NCBI GenBank assembly: GCA_016201105.1
Contig: JACQDN010000058.1
Coordinates: 1 to 64,000, forward strand
Direction of reading: 5' to 3'
Source: Pseudomonadota bacterium
Lineage (GTDB): Bacteria > Pseudomonadota > Alphaproteobacteria > Micropepsales > Micropepsaceae
Length of the DNA stretch: 64,000 nucleotides
Shown: piece by piece, positions 24,920 through 35,277 of the stretch
How positions within the stretch are numbered: the stretch's first letter is position 1
Layout: each line of letters begins with the position of its first letter
Program-made: the position numbers and the translations under genes
Notes under the pieces: generated by a model
Database searches by the model: none
What the model was told of the DNA's origin: nothing
The model's input: only the letters and a program-made list of their open reading frames with translations

Positions 24920-25756
24920 ATGGCGCTTAAACAATACCGGCCAACGACCGCGGGACAGCGCCAGCTGGTGCTGATCGACCGCACGGGTCTGCACAAGGGC
25001 AGGCCGGTCAAGGCGTTGACCGAAGGTCAAACGAAGAATGGCGGCCGCAACAATACCGGTCGTGTGACCGTGCGTTGGCAAGGCGGCGGCCACAAGCAGC
25101 GCTATCGCATCGTCGATTTCAAGCGCCGCAAGTTCGACATGCCGGCGAAGGTTGAGCGCCTGGAATACGATCCCAACCGCACTTCGTTCATCGCACTCAT
25201 AAAATACAAAGACGGCGAACTCTCCTACATCCTAGCGCCGCAGCGCCTCGCAGCAGGCGACACCGTCATCTCCGGAGACCGAGTCGACGTGAAGCCGGGC
25301 AACGCGATGCCGCTTTCGGCCATGCCCATCGGCACCATCGTGCACAACATCGAGATGAAGCCGGGCAAGGGCGGCCAGATTGCGCGCTCGGCCGGAACCT
25401 ACGCGCAGTACCTCGGCCGCGACGCGGGCTACGCCATTCTTCGTCTCAACTCGACCGAAGTGCGCCGCGTGCCGCTCAACTGCATGGCTTCGGTCGGCGC
25501 GGTATCGAACCCCGATCACATGAATGAAATCATCAGCAAAGCCGGCCGCAACGTGTGGAAGGGCAAACGCCCCGCCGTACGCGGCACCGCGATGAACCCG
25601 ATCGACCATCCCCATGGCGGCGGCGAAGGCCGCACCAAGGGTGGACGTCATCCGGTTACGCCTTGGGGCAAGGGCACCAAGGGCAGCAAGACCCGCAAGA
25701 ACAAGCGCACCGCGAAATTCATCGTGCGTTCGCGCCACGGCAAGACGCAAGGGTAA
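24920..25756 (+). CDS. rplB: Ribosomal protein L2
   Basis: Large-subunit core protein needed for subunit joining and peptidyl transfer; 278 aa. Conserved RNA-binding [14 protein letters not shown] and the C-terminal [14 protein letters not shown] loop with the essential histidine are present. Lies between rplW and rpsS. Confidence 0.99.
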   Translation: MALKQYRPTTAGQRQLVLIDRTGLHKGRPVKALTEGQTKNGGRNNTGRVTVRWQGGGHKQRYRIVDFKRRKFDMPAKVERLEYDPNRTSFIALIKYKDGELSYILAPQRLAAGDTVISGDRVDVKPGNAMPLSAMPIGTIVHNIEMKPGKGGQIARSAGTYAQYLGRDAGYAILRLNSTEVRRVPLNCMASVGAVSNPDHMNEIISKAGRNVWKGKRPAVRGTAMNPIDHPHGGGEGRTKGGRHPVTPWGKGTKGSKTRKNKRTAKFIVRSRHGKTQG

Positions 25757-25760
25757 CTAG

Positions 25761-26054
25761 ATGACTCGTTCTGTTTGGAAAGGCCCGTTTGTCGACGGTT
25801 ATCTGCTGAAGAAAGCGGATGCCGCGCGCGGCAGCGGACGCAAAGACGTGATCAAGACCTGGTCGCGCCGCTCGACGATCCTGCCGCAATTCGTGGGCCT
25901 CACCTTCGGCGTCTACAACGGCAAGAAACACATTCCCGTGCTCGTCACCGAAGACATGGTGGGTCACAAGCTCGGCGAGTTCTCGCCGACGCGCACCTTC
26001 CACGGCCATTCCGCCGCCGGCGGCGGCGACAAGAAGGCGAAGAGGGCGGACTAA
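25761..26054 (+). CDS. rpsS: Ribosomal protein S19
   Basis: 30S head protein forming a complex with S13; 97 aa. [18 protein letters not shown] and RTFHGHS are typical; a short Gly/Lys tail ([12 protein letters not shown]) extends the usual end. The last base of its TAA is the first base of the rplV ATG. Confidence 0.98.
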   Translation: MTRSVWKGPFVDGYLLKKADAARGSGRKDVIKTWSRRSTILPQFVGLTFGVYNGKKHIPVLVTEDMVGHKLGEFSPTRTFHGHSAAGGGDKKAKRAD

Positions 26055-26545
26055 TGGGCAAGCAGTCACGCGCCCGCGTTCTCGCGGACAATCAGGCCAA
26101 AGCGGTGGGGGTGATGCTGCGCACATCCCCGCGCAAGCTGAACCTCGTCGCGCAATCGATCCGCGGCAAGAAGGTGGAGTACGCGCTGGCCGAGCTTTCG
26201 TTCTCGCCCAAGCGCATAGCGAAGGCGGTCAAGAAGGTTCTGCAATCGGCCATCGCGAATGCGGAAAATAACCACGATCTGGATGTCGACGATCTGGTCG
26301 TAACCGAGGCCAGTGTCGGCAAGAACCTGGTGATGAAGCGTTTCCACGCCCGTGCACGCGGCCGCGGCGTGCGTGTCGAGCGCCCCTTCTCGCAGGTGAC
26401 CATCGTGGTGGAAGAGCGTCGCGAGGAGAAGCGGGCAAAAGTCACGAAATCGAAATCCAAAGCGGCGAAATCTGGCGGCAAGAAGCCGGCAGCGAAGAAA
26501 GTACCCGCAAAGAAGGCGCCCGAAAGCGCAGAGGAGACGGCCTAA
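26054..26545 (+). CDS. rplV: Ribosomal protein L22 with a long Lys/Ala-rich C-terminal tail
   Basis: Tunnel-wall protein of the 50S subunit. The core (residues 1-115) is normal, ending in [14 protein letters not shown]. It is followed by a tail of about 45 residues rich in Lys and Ala ([20 protein letters not shown] and so on), making 163 aa against about 110-125 in most bacteria. The start ATG shares one base with the rpsS stop, and the stop shares one base with the rpsC start. Confidence 0.97.
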   Translation: MGKQSRARVLADNQAKAVGVMLRTSPRKLNLVAQSIRGKKVEYALAELSFSPKRIAKAVKKVLQSAIANAENNHDLDVDDLVVTEASVGKNLVMKRFHARARGRGVRVERPFSQVTIVVEERREEKRAKVTKSKSKAAKSGGKKPAAKKVPAKKAPESAEETA

Positions 26546-27261
26546 TGGGTCAGAAGGTCAACCCGACCGGCTTGCGCCTGGGCATCAACCGTACGTGGGA
26601 CTCACGTTGGTTTGCCGGCAAGAGAGAGTACGGAAAGCTCCTGCAGGAAGACATCAAGATTCGCACGCATCTCAGCGAACGGCTGAAGCAGGCGGGTGTT
26701 TCGAAGATCATCATCGAACGTCCCCACAAAAAGTGCCGCATCACGATCCATTCCGCGCGTCCCGGCGTCGTCATCGGCAAGAAGGGCGCCGATATCGAAA
26801 AGCTGAAGAACGAAGTGCAGCGCTATACGGCCGACGAAGTGCATCTGAACATCATCGAGATCCGCAAGCCTGAAATCGACGCCAAGCTAGTGGCGGAAAA
26901 CATCGCCCAGCAGCTCGAGCGCCGCGTCGCGTTCCGCCGCGTGATGAAGCGCGCGGTACAATCGGCGATGCGTCTGGGTGCGCAGGGCATTCGTATCACG
27001 TGCGGCGGGCGCTTGGGCGGCGCGGAAATCGCACGCGTGGAATGGTACCGCGAGGGCCGCGTACCGCTGCACACGCTGCGCGCCGACATCGATTACGGCA
27101 TCGCTACCGCGAAGACGACCTACGGCACCTGCGGCGTGAAGGTCTGGATCTTCAAAGGTGAAATCATGGAGCACGATCCGATGGCGGTGGATAAGCGCCT
27201 TTCGGAAGCGAGCGATCAGCGTCCCGGTCAAAAACGCGAACAGCAACCGGCCGCGCAGTAA
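26545..27261 (+). CDS. rpsC: Ribosomal protein S3
   Basis: 30S protein at the mRNA entry site, with helicase-like action; 238 aa. The KH motif [14 protein letters not shown] and the C-terminal block [14 protein letters not shown] are intact. Overlaps the rplV stop by one base. Confidence 0.99.
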   Translation: MGQKVNPTGLRLGINRTWDSRWFAGKREYGKLLQEDIKIRTHLSERLKQAGVSKIIIERPHKKCRITIHSARPGVVIGKKGADIEKLKNEVQRYTADEVHLNIIEIRKPEIDAKLVAENIAQQLERRVAFRRVMKRAVQSAMRLGAQGIRITCGGRLGGAEIARVEWYREGRVPLHTLRADIDYGIATAKTTYGTCGVKVWIFKGEIMEHDPMAVDKRLSEASDQRPGQKREQQPAAQ

Positions 27262-27273
27262 CGGACAACAGTC

Positions 27274-27687
27274 ATGCTTCAACCCAAGCGCACGAAATTC
27301 CGCAAACAGCACAAGGGCCGCATTCACGGTCCGGCCAAGCGCGGCACCAGCCTCAACTTCGGCGAATACGGCCTGAAGGCGCTGGAGCCCGAGCGCCTGA
27401 ACGCGCGCGAGATCGAAGCGGCGCGCCGTGCCATCACGCGCGAAATGAAACGCGCAGGGCGCGTGTGGATTCGCATCTTCCCCGATGTGCCGGTGTCGAA
27501 GAAGCCGGCCGAAGTCCGCATGGGCTCGGGCAAGGGCGCTCCGGAATTCTGGGTGGCCAAGGTGAAGCCCGGCCGCATCCTGTTCGAAATCGACGGCGTC
27601 GATTTGGCGACGGCGAAAGAAGCGATGCGCCTGGGCGCGCGCAAGCTTTCGATCGCGACCAAGTTCATCGCGCGCGCGCATCTGTAA
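27274..27687 (+). CDS. rplP: Ribosomal protein L16
   Basis: 50S protein at the A-site finger, 137 aa. Starts [16 protein letters not shown], with conserved [13 protein letters not shown] and [13 protein letters not shown] (the latter holds the Arg that is hydroxylated in some bacteria). 12 bp after rpsC. Confidence 0.99.
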   Translation: MLQPKRTKFRKQHKGRIHGPAKRGTSLNFGEYGLKALEPERLNAREIEAARRAITREMKRAGRVWIRIFPDVPVSKKPAEVRMGSGKGAPEFWVAKVKPGRILFEIDGVDLATAKEAMRLGARKLSIATKFIARAHL

Positions 27688-27696
27688 GAGGCGGTC

Positions 27697-27909
27697 ATGG
27701 CGAAGAAGAAATCCACGGCTGAAGATTTCCGCGTCAAGTCCGCGGACGAGCTTTCCGATCAGCTGAACAAGCTGAAGAAGGAGCAGTTCAATCTTCGATT
27801 CCAGCGCGCCAACGGCCAGCTGGAGAACACAGGTCGCGTGCGTATCGTCCGTAAGGAGATCGCGCGCATCGAAACGGTTTTGAGCGAGCAGCGCCGCAAG
27901 GCCGGATAA
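27697..27909 (+). CDS. rpmC: Ribosomal protein L29
   Basis: Small coiled-coil 50S protein at the tunnel exit, 70 aa. [20 protein letters not shown] and the final [15 protein letters not shown] are typical. 9 bp after rplP and 19 bp before rpsQ. Confidence 0.98.
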   Translation: MAKKKSTAEDFRVKSADELSDQLNKLKKEQFNLRFQRANGQLENTGRVRIVRKEIARIETVLSEQRRKAG

Positions 27910-27928
27910 GGAATAGAGGAAGAAGATT

Positions 27929-28171
27929 ATGCCTAAGCGCGTGCTCCAAGGTGTCGTGGTCAGCGACAAGAACGCCAAGACGGTGGTGGTGAAGGTGGAA
28001 CGCCGCTTCACCCACCCGATGCTCGGCAAGACCGTGCGCCGTTCGAAGAAGTATCACGCCCATGACGAGAACAGGCAGTTCAAAGTGGGCGATGTCGTGC
28101 GTATCCGCGAAACCAGGCCGATTTCCAAGCTCAAATCTTGGGAAGTGATCGGCCGCGCGGGCAAGGAATAG
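27929..28171 (+). CDS. rpsQ: Ribosomal protein S17
   Basis: Primary 16S-binding protein of the 30S body, 80 aa, OB fold. The signature [20 protein letters not shown] and [18 protein letters not shown] is complete. Followed 26 bp later by rplN. Confidence 0.99.
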   Translation: MPKRVLQGVVVSDKNAKTVVVKVERRFTHPMLGKTVRRSKKYHAHDENRQFKVGDVVRIRETRPISKLKSWEVIGRAGKE

Positions 28172-28197
28172 AGCTCGGGCGAGGCGGAGTAGCGATC

Positions 28198-28566
28198 ATG
28201 ATTCAATCAACGACCGAGCTAGAGGTGGCCGACAATTCCGGCGCACGTCGCGTGATGTGCATCAAGGTAATTGGCGGGTCCAAGCGCCGCTATGCAGATG
28301 TGGGAGACACCATCGTCGTGTCGGTGAAGGAAGCTATTCCGCGCGGCCGCGTGAAGAAGGGCGAAGTGCTCAAGGCAGTCGTCGTGCGCACCGCGCATGG
28401 CGTGCGCCGTCCGGACGGCAGCCTGATCCGCTTCGACACCAACGCGGCCGTGCTGGTCAACAATCAGAATGAACCGATCGGCACGCGTATCTTCGGGCCG
28501 GTCACTCGCGAGCTTCGTGCGAAAAACCACATGAAAATCATCTCGCTCGCGCCGGAGGTGCTGTGA
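28198..28566 (+). CDS. rplN: Ribosomal protein L14
   Basis: 50S protein at the subunit interface, 122 aa from ATG 28198. [19 protein letters not shown] and the FGPVTRELR motif identify it. Its TGA overlaps the rplX ATG. Confidence 0.99.
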   Translation: MIQSTTELEVADNSGARRVMCIKVIGGSKRRYADVGDTIVVSVKEAIPRGRVKKGEVLKAVVVRTAHGVRRPDGSLIRFDTNAAVLVNNQNEPIGTRIFGPVTRELRAKNHMKIISLAPEVL

Positions 28567-28943
28567 TGGCTGCTGCGAAGTCCGCTGCTAAATCCGGGGC
28601 GAAAGCCGCCGAGAAGGTCAAAGGCGTCGGCGCGCGCATCAAGAAGGGCGATCGGGTGATCGTCACGACGGGCCGCGACAAGGGCAAGAAGGGCGAAGTG
28701 ATGAAGCTCTTCCTTAAGGAAGAGCGCGCGCTCGTCTCCGGCGTGAATGTCGTCAAGCGCCACCAGCGCCAGACGCAGAAGCTGCAGGGCGGCATCGTGA
28801 ACAAGGAATCCCCGGTTCACCTGTCAAACCTCGCCCATGTCGATCCCAAGACGGGCGGTGCCACGCGGATCGGGTTCAAGTTGCTGGCGGACGGCCGCAA
28901 GGTGCGTTTCGCGAAGAAGTCCGGTGAGGTTATCGATGTCTGA
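28566..28943 (+). CDS. rplX: Ribosomal protein L24 with N-terminal extension
   Basis: Assembly-initiator protein of the 50S subunit, 125 aa. The KOW motif region [21 protein letters not shown] is preceded by about 20 residues of Ala/Lys-rich sequence ([20 protein letters not shown]) that most L24 proteins lack. No other start codon lies between them, so the extension is probably real. GTG 28563 just before the ATG is an alternative. Overlaps rplN by 1 bp and rplE by 8 bp. Confidence 0.97.
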   Translation: MAAAKSAAKSGAKAAEKVKGVGARIKKGDRVIVTTGRDKGKKGEVMKLFLKEERALVSGVNVVKRHQRQTQKLQGGIVNKESPVHLSNLAHVDPKTGGATRIGFKLLADGRKVRFAKKSGEVIDV

Positions 28944-29607
28944 AGCGGGAACGGAAAAGCCAAAAAAGGCTGATGGCAAGGCGCCAAAGGCCGACAAGAA
29001 GCCCAAGAAGGAAAAAAACGCCGGCACGCAGGTGGCGGTGGGCGAAGAAGCACGCGATCCCAACTACGTCCCGCGTTTCAAGCAACGCTACAACGACGTC
29101 ATCAAGCCCGACTTGATGAAGAAGTTCGGCTACAAGAACGTGCTTCAAGTGCCGCGTATCGAAAAGATCGTGCTGAACATCGGCGCGGGCGAAGGATCGC
29201 AGGATACCAAGAAGATCCAGCAGGCGCAGAACGATCTGACCGCGATCGCGGGCCAGAAGGCGGTCGTGACCAAGGCCAAGAAATCGATCGCGACCTTCAA
29301 GATTACGGTGGGACGTCCGGTGGGCGTGAAGGTCACGTTGCGCAAAGAGCGCATGTACGAGTTCCTGGACCGCCTGGTGACGATGGCACTGCCGCGCGTG
29401 CGCGACTTCCGCGGATTGAACGCCAAGAGCTTCGACGGCCGGGGCAACTTCGCCATGGGCCTGAAGGAACACCTCGTGTTCGTCGAAATCGACTACGACA
29501 AGACGGAAACGACCTGGGGCATGGACATCATCATCAACACGTCTGCGAAGACCGACGCCGAAGCCAAGGCGCTTCTGCAGGGCTTCCAGTTCCCCTTCAC
29601 GAATTGA
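28936..29607 (+). CDS. rplE: Ribosomal protein L5 with N-terminal Lys-rich extension
   Basis: 5S rRNA-binding protein of the 50S central protuberance. From ATG 28936, which overlaps the rplX stop, it is 223 aa rather than about 180. The first 38 residues are mostly Lys/Ala/Pro ([20 protein letters not shown]). The normal domain starts at [18 protein letters not shown] and continues with [16 protein letters not shown]. Confidence 0.97.
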   Translation: MSEAGTEKPKKADGKAPKADKKPKKEKNAGTQVAVGEEARDPNYVPRFKQRYNDVIKPDLMKKFGYKNVLQVPRIEKIVLNIGAGEGSQDTKKIQQAQNDLTAIAGQKAVVTKAKKSIATFKITVGRPVGVKVTLRKERMYEFLDRLVTMALPRVRDFRGLNAKSFDGRGNFAMGLKEHLVFVEIDYDKTETTWGMDIIINTSAKTDAEAKALLQGFQFPFTN

Positions 29608-29615
29608 GGAAGTAG

Positions 29616-29921
29616 ATGGCGAAGAAGAGTCAGATCAATCGCAACACGAAGCGCGAAAAGATGGTGGCGCAATACGCCGCCAAGCGCGCTGCGCTCAAGG
29701 CGAAGACGCAGGACATGTCGGTCGCGCCCGAAGACCGGTTCGCGGCGCACCTGAAGCTTGCGAAGCTGCCGCGAAATTCGTCGAAGACACGCATTCATCA
29801 TCGCTGCGAATTGTCGGGCCGCTCCAAGGGTTACTATCGCAAGGTCAGGCTGTCGCGCATCGCGCTTCGTGATCTCGGAAATTTCGGCCAGATCCCTGGC
29901 ATGACCAAGGCGAGCTGGTAA
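29616..29921 (+). CDS. rpsN: Ribosomal protein S14, zinc-free type
   Basis: 30S head protein, 101 aa. The longer form without the CxxC zinc motifs: [20 protein letters not shown] has only one Cys. C-terminal IPGMTKASW is characteristic. It should not depend on zinc supply. Confidence 0.98.
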   Translation: MAKKSQINRNTKREKMVAQYAAKRAALKAKTQDMSVAPEDRFAAHLKLAKLPRNSSKTRIHHRCELSGRSKGYYRKVRLSRIALRDLGNFGQIPGMTKASW

Positions 29922-29937
29922 GGAAAGGAATTAGGAT

Positions 29938-30336
29938 ATGGCGATCACGGATCCCATCGGCGATCTCTTGGCGCGCATCCGCAACGGACAGCTTCGTGGC
30001 CTGGCGAAAATCAAATCGCCAAACTCGAAGCTGCGCATCAGATTGCTGGACGTGCTGCAGACCGAAGGCTTCATTCGCGGCTATGCCGAAGTGGAGTTCA
30101 AAGGTGGGCGGCGCGAGCTTGAGATCGAATTGAAGTATCATGAAGGCCGTCCCGTCATTCGCGAATTGAAACGCGTTTCGACGCCCGGCCGCCGTGTTTA
30201 TACATCCGTCAAAGACCTGAAACCGCATCGCAACGGTCTCGGCCTGTCGATCGTCTCCACGCCCCAGGGCGTGATGACCGATTCGTCGGCGCGCGAGAAG
30301 AATGTCGGCGGCGAAGTTCTCTGTCAGGTGTTTTAA
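29938..30336 (+). CDS. rpsH: Ribosomal protein S8
   Basis: Central 16S-binding protein, 132 aa. [19 protein letters not shown] and [15 protein letters not shown] are typical. In enterobacteria it represses the spc operon through rplE mRNA; no such site is evident to me here. Confidence 0.99.
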   Translation: MAITDPIGDLLARIRNGQLRGLAKIKSPNSKLRIRLLDVLQTEGFIRGYAEVEFKGGRRELEIELKYHEGRPVIRELKRVSTPGRRVYTSVKDLKPHRNGLGLSIVSTPQGVMTDSSAREKNVGGEVLCQVF

Positions 30337-30356
30337 GGACGGGGAGGAGAGAAGAG

Positions 30357-30890
30357 ATGTCGCGTATCGGCAAAAAGCCGGTGACCCTTCCCCAAGGCGT
30401 TACCGCCACGGTCGAAGGCAAGACCGTGAAAGTGAAAGGCCCCAAGGGCGAGTTGAAAGTCAGCCTCGTCAGCGAGATCGACGCGTCCGTCGGTCCCGAC
30501 GGTGTTACCCTCACCCCGCGCGAAGGCGCCGAACGCGGTCGCCAGATGTGGGGCATGCAGCGCACGCTGGTGAACAATCTCGTCGTCGGCGTCACGCAAG
30601 GCTTCACGGAGCGTTTGGAAATCAACGGCGTCGGCTATCGCGCGGCAGTGCAGGGCAAGAACCTCAACCTGCAGCTCGGCTTCAGCCACGACGTCGCCTA
30701 TCCCATTCCCGCGGGCATCTCGATCGTGACGGAAAAACCGACGTCAATCGCGATTTCCGGTATCGACAAGCAGCTCGTAGGCCAGGTCGCCGCGGAAATC
30801 CGCGGCTATCGCCCGCCGGAGCCCTATAAAGGCAAGGGCGTGAAATACGCAAACGAGTACATCCTGCGTAAGGAAGGCAAGAAGAAGTAA
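30357..30890 (+). CDS. rplF: Ribosomal protein L6
   Basis: 50S protein near the factor-binding site, 177 aa, with two similar folds. [15 protein letters not shown] and the C-terminal block [20 protein letters not shown] are complete. 5 bp before rplR. Confidence 0.99.
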   Translation: MSRIGKKPVTLPQGVTATVEGKTVKVKGPKGELKVSLVSEIDASVGPDGVTLTPREGAERGRQMWGMQRTLVNNLVVGVTQGFTERLEINGVGYRAAVQGKNLNLQLGFSHDVAYPIPAGISIVTEKPTSIAISGIDKQLVGQVAAEIRGYRPPEPYKGKGVKYANEYILRKEGKKK

Positions 30891-30895
30891 GCGCC

Positions 30896-31252
30896 ATGGC
30901 TGGAACGACACCCCTTTTCGCCCGTCGCAAGTCGCGTACGCGCTATCGCATCGCGCAGAATGCGCTCGGCCGCCCGCGGCTCTCGGTTTTCCGTTCGGGC
31001 CGTCACATCTATGCGCAGGTCATCGATGACGGCACGCGCACGACCGTGGCGGTTGCCTCTTCCAACGAGAAGGAAGGCAAGCCCGCGAAGTCCTGGAATA
31101 TCGACGCCGCCAAGAGCGTCGGTCAGAAGATCGCCGAACGTGCGCTCGCCAAAGGCGTGAAGCAGGTGGTGTTCGATCGCGGCGGTTACATTTATCACGG
31201 GCGCGTGAAAGCGCTCGCAGACGCGGCCCGCGAAGGCGGCCTCGAGTTTTGA
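30896..31252 (+). CDS. rplR: Ribosomal protein L18
   Basis: 5S rRNA-binding protein, 118 aa. [18 protein letters not shown] and [19 protein letters not shown] identify it. 26 bp before rpsE. Confidence 0.99.
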   Translation: MAGTTPLFARRKSRTRYRIAQNALGRPRLSVFRSGRHIYAQVIDDGTRTTVAVASSNEKEGKPAKSWNIDAAKSVGQKIAERALAKGVKQVVFDRGGYIYHGRVKALADAAREGGLEF

Positions 31253-31278
31253 ACAAGATTTGAGAAAAGAGCTGAGAT

Positions 31279-31857
31279 ATGGCGCGTGAAGAAGGCAGCG
31301 GCGGAAGACGCCGGGATCGTCGCGAAGATCGCGAGGACAGCGAATTCGTCGATAAGCTGGTTCACATCAATCGCGTGGCGAAGGTTGTGAAGGGCGGCCG
31401 GCGTTTCGGTTTTGCGGCGCTCGTCGTGGTGGGCGATCAGCGCGGCCGCGTGGGCTTTGGCCACGGCAAGGCGCGCGAAGTGCCTGAAGCGATCCGCAAG
31501 GCCACCGAAGCGGCCAAGCGCGCGATGATCCGCGTGCCGCTGAAAGACGGCCGTACGCTGCATCACGAGACCCGCGGCCATCACGGCGCGGGCAAAGTCG
31601 TGGTGCGTCCGGCGCCCGCCGGTACCGGCATCATCGCCGGCGGTCCGATGCGTGCGGTGTTCGAAGCCCTGGGTGTGGGCGATGTCGTGGCGAAATCGCT
31701 CGGCACCTCCAATCCCTACAATATGGTACGCGCCACCTTCGATGCGCTGAAGAACGAGCAGAGCCCGCGCATGGTCGCCCAGCGCCGCGGCCGCAGCGTC
31801 ACCGAAATCATCGCCCGCCGCGAAGGCGGCAAGGGCGAGCAGGCGTCTGCCTCCTAA
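31279..31857 (+). CDS. rpsE: Ribosomal protein S5
   Basis: 30S fidelity protein at the mRNA entry channel, 192 aa. The double-stranded-RNA-binding part reads [19 protein letters not shown], followed by [16 protein letters not shown]. Short charged ends flank the fold. 28 bp before rpmD. Confidence 0.99.
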   Translation: MAREEGSGGRRRDRREDREDSEFVDKLVHINRVAKVVKGGRRFGFAALVVVGDQRGRVGFGHGKAREVPEAIRKATEAAKRAMIRVPLKDGRTLHHETRGHHGAGKVVVRPAPAGTGIIAGGPMRAVFEALGVGDVVAKSLGTSNPYNMVRATFDALKNEQSPRMVAQRRGRSVTEIIARREGGKGEQASAS

Positions 31858-31885
31858 TCCGCGCGTCATTTGAAAGCAAATCGTC

Positions 31886-32107
31886 ATGGCCGAGAAGAAG
31901 ACCACCGCCAAGAAAGCAGCATCCGGCAAAAAGACGCTGAGAGTGCGGCAGATCAAGAGCGCGAACCGTAAGCCCGAGATACAGGCGGCGACGTTGCGTG
32001 GCCTCGGCCTTGGCAAGATCCGCCGCGAACGCACGCTGGAAGATACGCCGTCCGTGCGCGGTATGATTTACGCAGTGCGGCACCTCGTCGAGGTTGTCGG
32101 AGAGTAG
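31886..32107 (+). CDS. rpmD: Ribosomal protein L30
   Basis: Small 50S protein, 73 aa. The fold starts at [20 protein letters not shown] after about 15 Lys/Ala-rich residues absent from most L30 proteins. Ends [12 protein letters not shown], typical of the family. Confidence 0.97.
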   Translation: MAEKKTTAKKAASGKKTLRVRQIKSANRKPEIQAATLRGLGLGKIRRERTLEDTPSVRGMIYAVRHLVEVVGE

Positions 32108-32140
32108 CAAGCCCTGAAGGACCACAGAGAGCAGAGTGCG

Positions 32141-32692
32141 ATGAAACTGAACGAAATCCGCAACAACCCCGGCGCCCATAAGCGCAAGCTGAAGGTCGGC
32201 CGCGGCTCTTCGTCGGGCCTGGGCAAGACCTCGGGCCGCGGCGTGAAGGGTGCGAAGGCGCGTACCGGCACGAAGGTGTACGGCTTCGAAGGCGGCCAGA
32301 TGCCGCTCCACATGCGCATGCCAAAGCGCGGCTTCAACAACGTCTTTGCCACCGATTTCGCCGAAGTGAATCTCGGCCGTGTTCAAAAAGCGATCGATCA
32401 GAAGAAGCTCGACGCCAGCGCCAAGATCACGGAGGAAACGCTCAGGAAGGCCGGCCTCGCGCACAAGAGCCGCGACGGCATCAGGCTTCTGGGTGACGGC
32501 GAACTCAAGGCGAAGCTCGACATCGTCGTCGCCGGCGCCAGCAAGAGCGCCGCGGAAGCGGTGAAGAAGGCCGGTGGAACGCTCACCACGACGTTCGAGA
32601 AGAAAGTTTGGAAGAACAAGAAGGGTGAACCGGGCAAACGCCAGCAGCGCCGTGCGAAATCCTCCGAAAAGCGGGCCGCGCGCAACGGCTGA
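32141..32692 (+). CDS. rplO: Ribosomal protein L15 with basic C-terminal tail
   Basis: Late-assembly 50S protein. MKLNEIRNNPGAHKRK and GRGSSSGLGKTSGRG are typical. At 183 aa it is about 35-40 residues longer than usual; the extra C-terminal part is basic (KNKKGEPGKRQQRRAK...). Last ribosomal gene before secY. Confidence 0.98.
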   Translation: MKLNEIRNNPGAHKRKLKVGRGSSSGLGKTSGRGVKGAKARTGTKVYGFEGGQMPLHMRMPKRGFNNVFATDFAEVNLGRVQKAIDQKKLDASAKITEETLRKAGLAHKSRDGIRLLGDGELKAKLDIVVAGASKSAAEAVKKAGGTLTTTFEKKVWKNKKGEPGKRQQRRAKSSEKRAARNG

Positions 32693-32799
32693 GTCAAGCA
32701 AGGAATTATCCTTCCCGAGCTTGTCGCACGGGATGGCTGACCAGATATAGAGTCGGCTCATTCCGGGAAATTTAGGGCCGGACGTAAGCGGAGTAGCGA

Positions 32800-34125
32800 A
32801 TGCCATCAGCCGCCGAACAGCTCGCCGCCAATTTCAATTTCGGTGCCTTGTCCAAGGCGACGGAGCTGAAACAGCGCATCTTCTTCACGCTCGCCGCCCT
32901 GGTCGTCGCGCGCCTCGGGACCTATGTCCCGATGCCGGGCATCGATCCTGGAGCGCTGGCTAACATGCTTTCGCGCCAGGCTGGCGGCGTGCTCGATGTC
33001 TTCAATGTGCTGGCGGGCGGTGCGATCGGCCGTATGGCGATCTTCGCATTGGGCATCATGCCCTACATTTCCGCCTCCATTATCATCCAGCTGATGACGA
33101 CGGTGTTTCCCGAACTCGAAGCCTTGAAAAAGGAAGGCGAGTCGGGACGCAAGACCCTCAACCAATACACCCGCTACGGAACGGTGGGGCTTGCCGCCGT
33201 TCAGGCGCTGGGCATTGCCATCGGTCTTGAGAACATGAGCCACGTGGTCCTCGATCCCGGCATGTTCTTCCGCTTCACCACCGTCATCACCTTGACGGGT
33301 GGCACCATCCTTTTGATGTGGATCGGCGAACAAATCACCAGCCGCGGCGTCGGCAACGGCATTTCGCTCATCATCTTCGCAGGTATCATCGCGCGCTTTC
33401 CTACCTATATCGGTCAGATTTTCGAATCCGGCCGCACCGGCGCCATGTCCCCGCTCGAGATCATCGCCATCATTCTCGGCGCCGTCGGGCTCATCACGTT
33501 CATCGTCTTCATGGAGCGCGCGCAGCGCAGGCTGCTGGTGCAGTACCCGAAACGGCAGGTAGGCAACCGCATGTTCGGCGGCGAGGCCTCGCATCTACCG
33601 CTCAAACTCAATGTCTCGGGCGTGATCCCCCCGATCTTCGCATCGTCGATCCTGCTGTTCCCGACCACCATTGCCAGTTTCTACGCGCAGAATATCTCCG
33701 GTTGGATGCAGACGCTGGTGACCTATCTCAGTCCGGGCCGCCTGCTTTATGAATCGCTTTACGTCGCGATGATCGTCTTCTTTGCGTTCTTCTACACCTC
33801 GATCGTCTTCAATCCGGAAGAGACGGCGGAGAATCTGAGAAAATACGGCGGCTTCATTCCCGGCATTCGTCCCGGCAAGAAGACGGCGGAATACATCGAT
33901 TTTGTGCTGACGCGCATCACGGTGATCGGTGCGGCCTATCTCGCGGTGGTGTGTCTGGTGCCCGATCTGGCGCGCTCGGAGATCGCCATCGCACTTGGCG
34001 GCACCTCGATCCTGATCATGGTCAGCGTCACGATGGATACGGTCGCGCAGATTCAGAGCCATCTGATCGCGCAGCAATACGAAGGCCTCATCAAGAAGGC
34101 GAAGCTTCGGGGAGCTAGACGTTGA
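32800..34125 (+). CDS. secY: Protein translocase channel subunit SecY
   Basis: Central pore of the Sec translocon in the inner membrane, 441 aa with ten transmembrane helices. Recognisable blocks: LVVARLGTYVPMPGID near the N-terminus, MPYISASIIIQL (TM2 region), and the cytosolic loop KYGGFIPGIRPGKKTAEY. A 107-bp gap precedes it with no clear promoter. The adk start overlaps its stop. Confidence 0.99.
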   Translation: MPSAAEQLAANFNFGALSKATELKQRIFFTLAALVVARLGTYVPMPGIDPGALANMLSRQAGGVLDVFNVLAGGAIGRMAIFALGIMPYISASIIIQLMTTVFPELEALKKEGESGRKTLNQYTRYGTVGLAAVQALGIAIGLENMSHVVLDPGMFFRFTTVITLTGGTILLMWIGEQITSRGVGNGISLIIFAGIIARFPTYIGQIFESGRTGAMSPLEIIAIILGAVGLITFIVFMERAQRRLLVQYPKRQVGNRMFGGEASHLPLKLNVSGVIPPIFASSILLFPTTIASFYAQNISGWMQTLVTYLSPGRLLYESLYVAMIVFFAFFYTSIVFNPEETAENLRKYGGFIPGIRPGKKTAEYIDFVLTRITVIGAAYLAVVCLVPDLARSEIAIALGGTSILIMVSVTMDTVAQIQSHLIAQQYEGLIKKAKLRGARR

Positions 34126-34718
34126 ACATCGTCATGTTCGGGCCTCCGGGCGCGGGCAAGGGGACGCAGGCGAAGATCCTTCAGGAGACGCGCGACTTTC
34201 CCCAGCTCTCGACCGGGGACATGCTGCGTGCGGCGATCGCGGCGGGAACGCCGTTGGGCCGGCAGGTCGAAGCCATTCTGGCCAAGGGCGATCTGGTTTC
34301 CGACGAAATCGTCATCGGCATCATCGCCGAACGCATCGACAAACCCGACTGCGCCAAAGGGGCGGTGTTCGACGGCTTTCCGCGCACCATCCCCCAGGCC
34401 GAAGCGCTCGATAAGCTCCTTGCCAGCCGTGGCCGTAAGATCGACCTAGTCCTGGAACTGAAGGTCGACGAGACCATCCTGCTTCAGCGCGTCGAGCAGC
34501 GGATCAAACAGGGCACCTCGAGGCCCGACGACAATCCCACGACCCTGAAGAACCGGCTCGAGGTCTACCGGCGCAACACAGCGCCTCTGCTGGCCTTCTA
34601 CGACAAGCAGGGCAAGGTGGTGACCATCGACGGCATGGCCCCGATCGGCGAAGTCACCAAGGCGATTGCGGGGGCCATTGACGGCCGGTCCCCGGGGTTG
34701 AAAAGCCACGAGAAATAA
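34122..34718 (+). CDS. adk: Adenylate kinase
   Basis: Converts ATP and AMP to two ADP; 198 aa, beginning at TTG 34122 that overlaps the secY stop (TTGA). P-loop MFGPPGAGKGTQAK, AMP-site LSTGDMLRAAI and DGFPRT are present. It is the short type: the LID is only a brief loop (RIKQGTSRPDDNPTTL) with no zinc cysteines. Last gene before the alpha-operon promoter. Confidence 0.98.
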   Translation: MNIVMFGPPGAGKGTQAKILQETRDFPQLSTGDMLRAAIAAGTPLGRQVEAILAKGDLVSDEIVIGIIAERIDKPDCAKGAVFDGFPRTIPQAEALDKLLASRGRKIDLVLELKVDETILLQRVEQRIKQGTSRPDDNPTTLKNRLEVYRRNTAPLLAFYDKQGKVVTIDGMAPIGEVTKAIAGAIDGRSPGLKSHEK

Positions 34719-34732
34719 GGTGTTAGGCGGTG

Positions 34733-34760
34733 TTGACTAGGGAGCGCGCATTAATATAAT
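34733..34760 (+). promoter_or_regulatory. sigma70-type promoter of the alpha operon (rpsM-rplQ)
   Basis: TTGACT (34733-34738), 16-bp spacer, TATAAT (34755-34760, exact consensus). It lies between adk and rpsM and would give a leader of about 130 nt. It is the cleanest promoter in the window. Confidence 0.82.
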
Positions 34761-34898
34761 CCGCGCCCTCGCGGCAGATTTCCGTTCAATTCCGGCCGTT
34801 TTGAGCCCCCGATGAGGCGGGCGCGCCGGACTTTGAGCCAATCTTCCGAGTGGTGGTGAAGTAGAAGAATATCAAAGATTTAGAGCTCGGAGACACTC

Positions 34899-35276
34899 GT
34901 GGCCCGTATCGCCGGCGTCAATATCCCGACCCAGAAACGCGTGCTTGTGGCACTGCGCTATATCCATGGAATCGGCCCGCATCATGCGCGCGAGATTCTG
35001 AAGAAGGTCGGCATCACTGAGGACCGCCGCGTCAGCGACCTGTCGGATTCCGAAGTCATCCAGATCCGCGAAGCAATCGATCGCGATTATCTCGTGGAAG
35101 GCGATCTGCGCCGCGAAGTGGCGATGAACATCAAGCGTTTGATGGATCTGGGCACCTATCGGGGCTTGCGTCACCGCAAAGGTTTGCCGGTCCGCGGTCA
35201 GCGTACACACACCAACGCGCGCACGCGCAAAGGCCCGGCCAAAGCAATCGCCGGCAAAAAGAAAGTGACCAAGTAA
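34899..35276 (+). CDS. rpsM: Ribosomal protein S13
   Basis: 30S head protein touching the P-site tRNA and L5; 125 aa, starting at GTG 34899. [18 protein letters not shown] and the C-terminal [16 protein letters not shown] are typical. First gene of the alpha operon; rpsK follows after one base. Confidence 0.99.
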   Translation: MARIAGVNIPTQKRVLVALRYIHGIGPHHAREILKKVGITEDRRVSDLSDSEVIQIREAIDRDYLVEGDLRREVAMNIKRLMDLGTYRGLRHRKGLPVRGQRTHTNARTRKGPAKAIAGKKKVTK

Positions 35277-35277
35277 T

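Noticed and set aside
32693-32799. A promoter before secY
   Set aside because: Only weak -35/-10 look-alikes with poor spacing (TTGTCG ... TATAGA); secY is most likely read through from the spc genes.
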